Source of the DNA: Clostridia bacterium
Lineage (GTDB): Bacteria > Bacillota_A > Clostridia > TANB77 > CAG-508
Assembly: GCA_017475185.1 (NCBI GenBank)
Contig: JAFVGB010000002.1
Coordinates: 124,001-188,000, forward strand
Direction of reading: 5' to 3'
DNA: 64,000 bases
Below are positions 46,162-53,755 of this stretch, piece by piece (the first letter of the stretch is position 1; the number at the start of each line of letters is the position of its first letter). A program made the position numbers and the translations under genes. A model generated the notes under the pieces. It did no database searches. It had not been told where the DNA came from and saw only the letters and a list, made by a program, of their open reading frames with translations.

Positions 46162-46428
46162 ATGAAATACTTTTTTAGAGTTATCTTTTTATATACAGTA
46201 TTTCTTTTTGAGATAATGATTTTAATGAGCTGTACACATACAGAAGTAAGACCAATTTATATAAATAAATATGTTCAAAAAGATTATGATTATAATTGCT
46301 TAGATGGTACAAAAACATTTACACAAATTATAGTTTGTTATCAGGCTCAGGATAATGCGGAAAAAGCACAAAATAAAATAACTAATGATTTAATATTACA
46401 AGATCAGAAAGATGACAGTAGCAAGTGA
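46162..46428 (+). CDS. Outer-membrane spanin-like lipoprotein (o-spanin)
   Basis: An 88-residue protein with a signal peptide and a lipobox of the form LMSC at residues 21-24, so the mature protein would begin at Cys24 as a lipoprotein. The rest is a short polar chain with two more Cys (residues about 46 and 59). Position just after an i-spanin-like gene fits an o-spanin (Rz1-like), which links the membranes so they fuse at lysis. The lipobox has Met at position -2, a less usual residue. It overlaps the next gene by 17 nt. Confidence 0.55.
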   Translation: MKYFFRVIFLYTVFLFEIMILMSCTHTEVRPIYINKYVQKDYDYNCLDGTKTFTQIIVCYQAQDNAEKAQNKITNDLILQDQKDDSSK

Positions 46429-46828
46429 AATAAATCGTATTAAAACTAATATTGAAAATGCTTATAATGCTCTTAGTAATAAAGGTGCTATTATTCCTTC
46501 AACTCGTAATAGTACTAATTTAGCTACGGCAATTAATACAATTGATGTTAATGATAGCGCAAATATTATTAATGCTACCAATTATACGGGGCATGCATTA
46601 CTAAAAGGAGAAAAAGTTTTTATAACAACTATAAATCCAAACACTTCTTCTGAAGATGGTGGATATTATATTATTAATTTTACAAGTATTCAAGATGAAC
46701 GTATCTATACAGGTGTAACAGCCGATGGATGTAGTGCATTAGCAAAAGTTGATGTATTTACTGTATTAGAATCTACAATTATGACTAATGCAGAAAACGA
46801 TTCATTTATATACGATGTAATAATTTAA
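46412..46828 (+). CDS. Fibre-type protein with short helical N-terminal module
   Basis: A 138-residue protein. Residues 1-50 share with the 27393-27602 product the pattern SEIxRxKxxxxNAYxxxxxxGAxIPxxRNxxNLxxxIxTI, a short helix-turn module of phage fibre and accessory proteins. The rest is a beta-rich domain (NYTGHALLKGEKVFITT ...). It is not a lysis gene by sequence. It is translationally coupled to the o-spanin-like gene, so the lysis unit runs on into a second small fibre unit. Confidence 0.55.
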   Translation: MTVASEINRIKTNIENAYNALSNKGAIIPSTRNSTNLATAINTIDVNDSANIINATNYTGHALLKGEKVFITTINPNTSSEDGGYYIINFTSIQDERIYTGVTADGCSALAKVDVFTVLESTIMTNAENDSFIYDVII

Positions 46829-46844
46829 TAGATTACTAATTTTT

Positions 46845-46862
46845 AAATTTAAGCTTAAATTT
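46845..46862. repeat. Perfect 18-bp palindrome
   Basis: AAATTTAAGCTTAAATTT between two fibre-type genes. It is a perfect inverted repeat with a HindIII-like centre. It has no T-run after it, so it is more likely a protein-binding site or a chance product of AT-rich sequence than a terminator. Confidence 0.5.
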
Positions 46863-46881
46863 TAATAATAGGTGAAATAAA

Positions 46882-47781
46882 ATGGCTGAACAAAATATTC
46901 AAATTAAAAGTAAAACTGGTGATCTTCTGTATCCGAAAACAAAAGGCTCATTAGTTTATAATGATAATAATCAAGCATTAGGTGGAGTAGAAGCAGGAGC
47001 TCAAGTTAACGTTATTGAAACAGTTAAGTTGAATGGTACAGCTTTAACCCCTGATGCAAATAAGGCTGTAAATGTAGTTATTCCTGCTGCAGCCGAATAT
47101 ACAATTGCACAAGACCAAACAGCTGCTGCTGGTTATGCTGCAACTTATCATTTAACAAAAGATGGTGTAAATGTTGGTGCTGCTATTAATATTCCAAAGG
47201 ATATGGTTGTATCTTCTGGTTCTGTTGAAACTTGTGCAGAAGCAGATAAACCTGTAGCTGGATATAAAGTTGGCGATAAGTACATTGATTTAGTTCTTGC
47301 TAATGCTGATAGCTCACATATTTATATCTTAGTTAGTGATTTGATCGATGTTTATACAGCTGGTACTGCTATTACTATTTCTGGTAATCAAATCAGTGTT
47401 AACATTGAAACATTAAAATCAACATTTGCTGAAATTAGTGACTTATCTGATTATCAACCATTAATTACATCTTCTGCTAAAGTTAGTGCAGATTTAATTG
47501 ACGATAGTAGTTCTACAAACAAATTTGTTACTGCTACTGATAAAACGACTTGGAATAATAAACAAAACGCAATTACATCTTCTTCTAAATTGAATGCAGA
47601 TTTGGTTGATGATACTACATCTACTAATAAGTTTGTAACTGCTAGTGATAAATCTACTTGGAATGCTAAACAAGATGCTATTAGTGATTTAGCTACAATT
47701 CGTTCAGGTGCCGCTGCTGGTGCTACTGCAGTTCAACCTGCTGATTTGTCTGCATATTTAACTTATGAAGTTTTAGCGTAA
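46882..47781 (+). CDS. Fibre protein (head- or tail-fibre type)
   Basis: A 299-residue protein. The N-terminal part has QIKSKTGDLLYPKTKGSLV. A repeated segment reads STNKFVTATDKTTWNNKQ then STNKFVTASDKSTWNAKQ, with the SSAKVSADLIDD element before it. The last 40 residues are a fibre approach (ATIRSGAAAGATAVQPADLS). Such repeats are usual in head-fibre and tail-fibre proteins of Podo- and Myo-phages. A GGTGA-type ribosome binding site lies before it. Confidence 0.62.
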   Translation: MAEQNIQIKSKTGDLLYPKTKGSLVYNDNNQALGGVEAGAQVNVIETVKLNGTALTPDANKAVNVVIPAAAEYTIAQDQTAAAGYAATYHLTKDGVNVGAAINIPKDMVVSSGSVETCAEADKPVAGYKVGDKYIDLVLANADSSHIYILVSDLIDVYTAGTAITISGNQISVNIETLKSTFAEISDLSDYQPLITSSAKVSADLIDDSSSTNKFVTATDKTTWNNKQNAITSSSKLNADLVDDTTSTNKFVTASDKSTWNAKQDAISDLATIRSGAAAGATAVQPADLSAYLTYEVLA

Positions 47782-47800
47782 TCTTCAAGGAGAATAGATA

Positions 47801-48127
47801 ATGACTACGGCAATACCAGTTATTTTAAAAGACACTGCGGGTAACTATGTGTTGCCGCAGTCTTATCAGATTAAAGCGACTGCAGAAACTTTAGGCAGCA
47901 TAAGAGTTGGATCTGGATTAAATATGGCTAATGATGGTGTATTAAGTACTACTGCAACAACTATGATAGGTGCAACTTCAAGTGTAGCTGGTACATCCGG
48001 ATTTGTTCCAGCTCCAGCTGCTGGTGATAATACTAAGTTTTTACGTGGTGATGGTACTTATGCAACAGTAAGTGTTTCACCTACATTTACTTATGATTCT
48101 TCTACAGAAACTTTAACGATAAGTTAA
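47801..48127 (+). CDS. Small fibre-tip protein
   Basis: A 108-residue protein. It has the common phage fibre-tip pattern GSIRVGSGLNMANDGVLST, then SGFVPAPAAGDNTKFLRGDG. It is 19 nt after the 299-residue fibre protein and likely its partner or continuation. After its stop the sequence holds a GTTCTA box and then a terminator with no gene. Confidence 0.62.
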   Translation: MTTAIPVILKDTAGNYVLPQSYQIKATAETLGSIRVGSGLNMANDGVLSTTATTMIGATSSVAGTSGFVPAPAAGDNTKFLRGDGTYATVSVSPTFTYDSSTETLTIS

Positions 48128-48133
48128 TCTATA

Positions 48134-48150
48134 AAGGTTCTAATTATTAG
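48134..48150 (+). promoter_or_regulatory. GTTCTA-type box with no following gene
   Basis: AAGGTTCTAATTATTAG starts 7 nt past the stop of the previous gene. The next gene on this strand is more than 3 kb away, so if used it would make a short RNA ending at the terminator near 48267. Confidence 0.4.
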
Positions 48151-48267
48151 ATAGGTTTAGACTTTTCTGCCCTCTATTATAAATTGTATGAAATAAGTAG
48201 AGAAGTTTTAGAGTATCTAATGATTTTAATAGTTAAAAAAGTTAAGGGAGATTTTTAAGTCTCCCTT
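48143..48267 (+). ncRNA. Candidate small structured RNA
   Basis: Between a promoter-like box and a terminator there is a paired outer stem, ATTAGATA (48146-48153) with TATCTAAT (48214-48221). Inside it is a second stem, ACTTTTCT (48161-48168) with AGAGAAGT (48199-48206; one G-T pair). No open frame of useful length exists here. This is a candidate only. Confidence 0.3.
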
Positions 48268-48270
48268 TTT
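48244..48270. terminator. Shared terminator between convergent genes
   Basis: The stem AAGGGAGA (48244-48251) with TCTCCCTT (48260-48267) is followed by T residues on the plus strand and by A-run/T-run on the other side. It lies between the plus-strand fibre genes and the minus-strand helicase gene and can serve both. Confidence 0.8.
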
Positions 48271-48272
48271 GT

Positions 48273-49721
48273 TTATTTTTCACTAACTGGTGCATTTTTT
48301 AATGTAACATTTAAATTACATTCTTGTTCGATTTTTACAGGATCCCATTGTTCGGTTTCTTCAAGTCGACAAGTTCCTAAATTTTGATTACAGTAAATAA
48401 CAGCACCATATGTACCTGTTCTTGATTTAGCCATATACAATCTACATTTACATTGAGCTTTTTCACCTACATTAGCATTAATTGTAGTTACAGAATGTGC
48501 TAAGTGAGCTTTTTGAGCACTATCTGCAATAGCTGCCATTGTAACTACTTCATCACCTTTAACATTCCAACTATATCTACCTAATTGTGAGGCTGAAATA
48601 ACTGGACACTTAAAGCTTGTGGCTAAATTTTTACAATCTGCAGCAACAGCACCTATATCTTCATATGTATTACCTTTTAATTTTTGTGTAGAAACCATTT
48701 TATCAAGGTAATCTATAAAAATTACATCTGGCTGCCATTTTTCTTGATATTTTTCAGATCTTCTTCTTGTAGCATTTAATATATAAGCATTTAATACTTC
48801 TGTATTAATTTTACCCTGAGGATAATATTTAACAATTAAATGTTTACCATGTTCATTAAAAAATTTATTTTTAGCTTCTAAATAATCTTTAAGTAAACTA
48901 GGATCATTTGCTACCTCTTTTACTGGATATCCAGAAATATTTGATGCAAATAATGGAGTTAACTGTTCTTGTGTTAATTCCAATGTAATAAAAATTACAT
49001 TTTTATGTTGTTTTAATGCTTCTACTGCAAGATATGTCATTAAACGAGTTTTACCAGATCCTGGAGGAGCACAAACTAAATGAATATTATCTGTTGTAAA
49101 TCCACCACCAAGAGCCTCATCCCAGCTAGGAATATTCGTTTTTAACATATTTTTAGTATTATAGTTATTTTCTATCATTTTTGTTAACTGTTCGTCAGTT
49201 AGTTCACCAACGTCAACACCTAAATCTGTATCTGAAGTAACTGATAATACTTTTTCAAATTGTGCTATAGCTTCTTCATAATTTCCAACTTCTAATATTT
49301 TATCACCCTTATTTAAGATTTTTTTCCATTCACATTGTCTCATGAATGTAACTAATTGATCTTCATACCATTTTAATTGTTTCTCATCTGTTATATCATA
49401 AATATCATTGAGTGCATCTTCATATCTGAAATAATCTGAGGTTTTTAAATTTCTTTTTTCTAAAAATTTTTGTACATTATTTTTTAAAATTTGTAAACTT
49501 GGAATCGCTTTATAATTTTTGTAGTAGTCTTTTAATATTAAAAATATATTATATAATGTTATATCTTCAAAGTAATCTGGTTGTAATAATCTAAATCCAT
49601 TTGTAGTTGCCCATTCATCATCATATATTAATGTTCTTATAAATCCTTTTTGTATGTCTAAGCTAAATCTTTTATCATTAAATGTCATTACAACATCTTC
49701 TTCAGAATTTTTTTCAGACAT
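48273..49721 (-). CDS. Replicative DNA helicase (DnaB/T4 gp41-like)
   Basis: A 482-residue DnaB-family helicase. Walker A CAPPGSGKT is at residues 217-225 and Walker B VIFIDYLD at 333-340. An N-terminal helical domain fits the gp41 layout (residues 1-150). It unwinds DNA ahead of the replication fork as a hexamer and loads the primase. A conserved QxG-type arginine region near residue 390 (SASQLGRYSWNVKGD) is also visible. The promoter box is 42 nt upstream. In T4 gp41 lies near other replication genes; here it is paired with the UvsW-like helicase. Confidence 0.9.
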   Translation of the reverse strand: MSEKNSEEDVVMTFNDKRFSLDIQKGFIRTLIYDDEWATTNGFRLLQPDYFEDITLYNIFLILKDYYKNYKAIPSLQILKNNVQKFLEKRNLKTSDYFRYEDALNDIYDITDEKQLKWYEDQLVTFMRQCEWKKILNKGDKILEVGNYEEAIAQFEKVLSVTSDTDLGVDVGELTDEQLTKMIENNYNTKNMLKTNIPSWDEALGGGFTTDNIHLVCAPPGSGKTRLMTYLAVEALKQHKNVIFITLELTQEQLTPLFASNISGYPVKEVANDPSLLKDYLEAKNKFFNEHGKHLIVKYYPQGKINTEVLNAYILNATRRRSEKYQEKWQPDVIFIDYLDKMVSTQKLKGNTYEDIGAVAADCKNLATSFKCPVISASQLGRYSWNVKGDEVVTMAAIADSAQKAHLAHSVTTINANVGEKAQCKCRLYMAKSRTGTYGAVIYCNQNLGTCRLEETEQWDPVKIEQECNLNVTLKNAPVSEK

Positions 49722-49747
49722 TTTATAATACCTCCTTCAGTTAAAAT

Positions 49748-49766
49748 TACATAAATATAGAATCAC
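49748..49766 (-). promoter_or_regulatory. TTCTA-type promoter box for the replicative helicase
   Basis: On the minus strand it reads GTGATTCTATATTTATGTA, 42 nt before the ATG at 49721. It separates the helicase from the UvsW-like gene upstream. Confidence 0.5.
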
Positions 49767-49800
49767 ATTTAAAATATAATGCTATTGAAAAAAATTATAT

Positions 49801-51369
49801 TTATTTTTCCATTTTAGCATTTTCTTCACCAATTTCTTTAATTAATTTCATAAAATCTTGAACATCATTTAAAATTTTAACACCAGAATCTGATAACATT
49901 TGGCGTCGTTTGTAATAATGTTCTTCACAAGTACGTTCACCACCTATATCTTTAAAATCAATAACAAAAGATATATTTTTACCATTTTTACGTTTTCTAC
50001 TTGCTCTACCTATTCTTTGTATATTAGAAATACTAGTTTTACCAGCACTAAAAATAACTACGGCTTGAAATATATCTAAATCGATACCTTCATCCATTAC
50101 AGTTGAACCAAATATTATATTATAGTTTTTTTCTAAAGCTTCTCGTATATCTTTAGGTGTTCCTTTTCTTTCTTCTAATTTTAAAGCGTTTCTTTTTGTA
50201 GTTATATATTCATATATTGTTTCTTTGCCACATTGAAATAAGGAATTAATACCTATTTCTTTTAATTCTTTCATTATTTTTTGACCTGGCTTTTTATTAT
50301 TAAATGCAGCTAATGTTTTTATACCATTTTGATTTAGGAATTTAAGCATTTCTATACCAGCATGATTTCTTGCTTTATTGTAAACAATATTCATACGATA
50401 TTTCATAAAATAATTATCTTCAAACTGCTTTGGTAGAATTGCTTGTTTATTTTTATATGAAATAAAATATGCATGTGGTTCAGCAATATTTTTATCAGCT
50501 ATAGTATCTTTCATTTCATATATAAAAGATCGAGGTCCAAGTAATGCAATTGTTCTAAAATCTTCATCATTTTCATATGGATTTTTATATTCTCTAAAAG
50601 GACTTCCACTATAACCTATAATATGCTGTAAATTTTCAGGGATAGTATAAAATAAAGGCTCAAACCAAGTTAATGATTGAACATGATGACATTCATCCCA
50701 AATTATTGTATTAACTTCTTTCAAAAAATTAATATATGTTTCATCCTGTCTATTTAAGCGACTGTCTGAACTAGAAGTATTTAGTAAAACAATTCGTTTC
50801 GAATAATCTGGTTCTTTACTTTGAATCCAACTTACATCAGTTTCTCCAAATGATAATAATCTTTCATATATCTGTGTGAGAATAAAATTATTACCATTTA
50901 ATATTAAAATTTTATTGTTTTTCAATACTTTACACACTAAACTTAGCATGGAAGTTTTGCCACTTCCTACTGTTGAATGTATAAGACTACGATAACGATT
51001 AACCGATGTTAAAACAGCATCTAATTGGTAATCGCGTATTTCAAAATCTGGATTTATTTGTTGTACTTCTTCTGCTTTTTGTAAAACATAATCTGCAGTA
51101 TATAATTCTTCTTGTTCTTGAATTTCATTTATTTGTAAATTTAATGTTCGGCTTATATATTTGCATAAGCCTCCAGGAAATCTTATAATTTTATGTATTC
51201 CGTCATCACATATAAATTTATTTAGTATGTTATAATATCTAGATAAATTTGTTTGTTTTGTATCAAAATCAAATTCTTTTCTAGTTAATAGACCAATTAT
51301 TTTACTAGTTATTTCTGGGGATTCATCAACTACATAATCCCAAAAGGTATTGGTATGGATAATTGGCAT
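49801..51369 (-). CDS. UvsW-like SF2 DNA helicase
   Basis: A 522-residue superfamily 2 helicase. It has the Q-motif-like EIRDYQLDAV (residues 110-119), Walker A STVGSGKT at 132-139, DECH at 225-228, SGSPFRE near 254, and the C-terminal motifs IFGSTVMDEGIDL and IQRIGRASRKRKNGK. UvsW unwinds branched DNA and helps switch from origin- to recombination-dependent replication in T4. The gene is divergent from the small gene starting at 51436. Confidence 0.9.
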   Translation of the reverse strand: MPIIHTNTFWDYVVDESPEITSKIIGLLTRKEFDFDTKQTNLSRYYNILNKFICDDGIHKIIRFPGGLCKYISRTLNLQINEIQEQEELYTADYVLQKAEEVQQINPDFEIRDYQLDAVLTSVNRYRSLIHSTVGSGKTSMLSLVCKVLKNNKILILNGNNFILTQIYERLLSFGETDVSWIQSKEPDYSKRIVLLNTSSSDSRLNRQDETYINFLKEVNTIIWDECHHVQSLTWFEPLFYTIPENLQHIIGYSGSPFREYKNPYENDEDFRTIALLGPRSFIYEMKDTIADKNIAEPHAYFISYKNKQAILPKQFEDNYFMKYRMNIVYNKARNHAGIEMLKFLNQNGIKTLAAFNNKKPGQKIMKELKEIGINSLFQCGKETIYEYITTKRNALKLEERKGTPKDIREALEKNYNIIFGSTVMDEGIDLDIFQAVVIFSAGKTSISNIQRIGRASRKRKNGKNISFVIDFKDIGGERTCEEHYYKRRQMLSDSGVKILNDVQDFMKLIKEIGEENAKMEK

Positions 51370-51395
51370 TTTTTAAAAACCTTTCTTACATATTT

Positions 51396-51418
51396 TTGTT
51401 CTATTATATATCTATATA
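51396..51418 (+). promoter_or_regulatory. GTTCTA-type promoter box
   Basis: TTGTTCTATTATATATCTAT lies 38 nt before the ATG at 51436 in the divergent gap after the UvsW-like gene. It is followed by AAAGGAGA. Confidence 0.55.
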
Positions 51419-51435
51419 AAGGAGAACTTCATAAT

Positions 51436-51726
51436 ATGTTTAATACAATAAAAAAATGGTTTCGTAAAACAGAAAATTTCGAAAATAACGAAAATTTTTC
51501 TGAAAGTCAAATTATTACTTTTAGTGATCTTAAAGCACAAAATATTACAATAGAAGTAAGACAAAACGGAAATAATACTATTTTAGTTATTACAGAAAAT
51601 AAAAGTAAAACAGAAATCATTTTAGATAAAGAACAATGTATTTTATTATCAGCTTTATTTAGTGAATATTTTGAAAAAGGTAATATTAATAAATTTGTAC
51701 AATTGTTAAAAAGTGAGGGAAAATAA
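51436..51726 (+). CDS. Unknown small protein
   Basis: A 96-residue protein. The ATG at 51436 is preceded by AAAGGAGA and is preferred over an in-frame ATG at 51355, which would overlap the divergent UvsW-like gene. The sequence is basic at the start (FNTIKKWFRK) and has a beta-rich middle (ITIEVRQNGNNTILVITENK). No family is recognised. It overlaps the next gene by one base. Confidence 0.5.
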   Translation: MFNTIKKWFRKTENFENNENFSESQIITFSDLKAQNITIEVRQNGNNTILVITENKSKTEIILDKEQCILLSALFSEYFEKGNINKFVQLLKSEGK

Positions 51727-52088
51727 TGGAAAAAGCATATCAATTATCTGAAAAGATTATTAATGATGTAAATGAGTATTCTCAAAAGTATATAGGTGAA
51801 GAAGGTAAATATGTAAATACACCAGATTCAATTGAGTTACTTAATTGCATTATAGAAGAAGGTTTTACATTACATAAGTATATGTGTGAAAAAGAATTAT
51901 ATGTAGAAAAACCAAGAATTCAAAAAGCATTAGTTGAAGTACAGAAATATATTGAGAAATTAACTATTACTGAAGATAATGCTAAAAAGTTAAACATTTC
52001 TAATGCATTACAGCTTTGGGAACAAGCACGAATTGCTATTGCTTTTTTGGCCTGTGAGATATTAGATTTTAGGGATGCATTGAATTAG
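51726..52088 (+). CDS. Unknown small helical protein
   Basis: A 120-residue helical protein with a Cys/His-containing middle (LLNCIIEEGFTLHKYMCEK). No family is recognised. It starts on the last base of the previous stop (TAATG) and is followed 11 nt later by the GIY-YIG gene, so it is part of the same operon. Confidence 0.5.
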   Translation: MEKAYQLSEKIINDVNEYSQKYIGEEGKYVNTPDSIELLNCIIEEGFTLHKYMCEKELYVEKPRIQKALVEVQKYIEKLTITEDNAKKLNISNALQLWEQARIAIAFLACEILDFRDALN

Positions 52089-52099
52089 GATTTTAAATA

Positions 52100-52870
52100 A
52101 TGAGCATAAATAATAAAACTTATTACGGATATATTTATAAAATAACATGTCTTGTAAATAAACGTTGTTATGTTGGTCAAAAAAGAAAATCTATTTATGA
52201 TAAAAATTATTGGGGAAGTAGTAAAAATACAGAATATTGGGAAGATTTAAAAATATTTGGCAAAGAAAGTTTTAAACGTGAGGTTTTATATTGGGCAGAA
52301 TCACAAGAAGATTTAAATCAAAAAGAAACCCAATATATAATTTCAGAAAAAGCTCTTTTTTCTGAAGGTGGTTATAATTTATGGTTAAATCGACAACAAT
52401 GTGAATTAACAAATGAAATTACGGAAAAACATCATAAAAATTTGATGATTGCTATGAATTCAGAAGAATATCGAAATAAAATAAGGAAAGCAGCTGAAAA
52501 AAGAAAAGGTGTGCCAGTATCAGAAGAAACTCGTAAAAAACTCAGTGATTCTATAAAAAATTCTGAAAAGCGTAAAGCAACAATGGCTTCAAAAGAATAT
52601 CGTGAAAAAATGTCAAACTCTATAAAAAATTCCGAAAATCATCGTAAATGGTATATAGATCCTGAATTAAAAGCTATTAAATTTGGAGAATCTTTTAAAA
52701 GAAAAATAAGCATAATTGTTAGTAAAAATAATATTGGTAAACATTGGTATACAAATGACAAAATAAATGTATTTAGAAAAGAATGTCCAGAAGGTTTTAT
52801 TCCAGGAAGATCAAAAAAGGTAAGAAACAATATTTCAAAAGGAAGATTAAATGCCAAGATTAAGAAATAG
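52100..52870 (+). CDS. GIY-YIG homing endonuclease
   Basis: A 256-residue protein with a GIY-YIG nuclease domain at residues 9-100 (YGYIYKIT and CYVGQ). The C-terminal NUMOD3-like repeats are KLSDSIKNSEKRKATM and KMSNSIKNSENHRKW, DNA-recognition elements of T4 Seg-type homing enzymes. It appears intact. Its end overlaps the VRR-NUC gene by 20 nt. Such freestanding homing endonucleases cut cognate genomes that lack them and so spread in mixed infections. Confidence 0.88.
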   Translation: MSINNKTYYGYIYKITCLVNKRCYVGQKRKSIYDKNYWGSSKNTEYWEDLKIFGKESFKREVLYWAESQEDLNQKETQYIISEKALFSEGGYNLWLNRQQCELTNEITEKHHKNLMIAMNSEEYRNKIRKAAEKRKGVPVSEETRKKLSDSIKNSEKRKATMASKEYREKMSNSIKNSENHRKWYIDPELKAIKFGESFKRKISIIVSKNNIGKHWYTNDKINVFRKECPEGFIPGRSKKVRNNISKGRLNAKIKK

Positions 52871-53279
52871 ATTATCAATGCCTGTTTTGCAAAAGCAAGC
52901 TGATAGTGAGGATATACTACAACGACAAATAGTAGCAAAATTTCGTGCGCATCAAGCATTTGTAATTATGACAGATGCTGTTGGACCTGCTTTAAAATTT
53001 ATTTCTGATAGTAAAAAACGTATGGGTTTTATTTCATGGTCAAAAGCGAGAGGCTGGGAAAAAGGAGTACCAGATTTATTAATTGTATGGAAAGGTAAAG
53101 TCTTATTTTTAGAATTAAAGTTTGGAAAACAAGGTAGATTGAGTGAAGAACAAAAAATTTGGAGACAACGAATTTTAGACGCAGGATATGATTATGCTTG
53201 TTGGCGAACATTAGAACAATGTGAAGAATGGATTACTCAACATTTAAATAATAGTGAGGAATCTGATGCCAGTTTATAA
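52851..53279 (+). CDS. VRR-NUC-type endonuclease
   Basis: A 142-residue protein of the PD-(D/E)xK/VRR-NUC family. GVPDLL places Asp75, FLELK places Glu88 and Lys90, and RLSEEQKIWRQRILDAGYDYA follows. In phages these serve as Holliday-junction-type resolvases or replication nucleases. The start ATG at 52851 lies inside the end of the GIY-YIG gene, with AAAGGAAG before it. A possible role parallels T4 endonuclease VII, by inference only. Confidence 0.82.
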   Translation: MPRLRNRLSMPVLQKQADSEDILQRQIVAKFRAHQAFVIMTDAVGPALKFISDSKKRMGFISWSKARGWEKGVPDLLIVWKGKVLFLELKFGKQGRLSEEQKIWRQRILDAGYDYACWRTLEQCEEWITQHLNNSEESDASL

Positions 53280-53742
53280 AAAATTACATGAAGGTACAAG
53301 AAGAGTTTCACCTGGAGCTATACATAATTTTAGTACACTCGCTAAATGTAGTGTAAAAGAAGTTATTTATGATCCAGATTCTAAAATAATAAGATTTACA
53401 GGAACTGTAGTATCATCTACTCGTAAAGGTAAATATAATTGTATAGTAGAATTTTTAAATATTGAACCTACAGAAAATTTATCTGAAGATGAAATAATGC
53501 AAGGTTTTAAACCAAAACCTAATTTATCAGATGATGAAATAAGATGTAGATGTAATTGTACTAGTTATAGATTTAGAGCTGATTATGCTAATAGAAGGGC
53601 TGGTGCTGGTACGGGTTCAAGATTTCCAACATATCATAGATTAACGGATAGAAAACCAAATAATCCAGATAATATTCCAAATATTTGTAAGCACATTATG
53701 GAATTTGTAAATTATCTTCAAAAACAAGGATTTATAATTTAA
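53266..53742 (+). CDS. SWIM-like zinc-binding protein
   Basis: A 158-residue protein. The ATG at 53266 has GAGG six bases before it and is preferred over a GTG at 53254. A zinc-finger pattern of CxC...CxH form is Cys96, Cys98, Cys141 and His143, with Cys94 just before. Between them is a long loop with YANRRAGAGTGSRFPTYH. SWIM zinc fingers bind DNA or proteins. Similar proteins occur in large T4-like phages, where function is not settled. It overlaps the VRR-NUC gene by 14 nt. Confidence 0.6.
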   Translation: MPVYKKLHEGTRRVSPGAIHNFSTLAKCSVKEVIYDPDSKIIRFTGTVVSSTRKGKYNCIVEFLNIEPTENLSEDEIMQGFKPKPNLSDDEIRCRCNCTSYRFRADYANRRAGAGTGSRFPTYHRLTDRKPNNPDNIPNICKHIMEFVNYLQKQGFII

Positions 53743-53755
53743 GAGAAACTTTAAA

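Noticed and set aside
51355..51435. An upstream in-frame ATG for the 96-residue protein
   Set aside because: It lies within the divergent UvsW-like gene end and before the promoter-like box; the ATG at 51436 has a good ribosome binding site.
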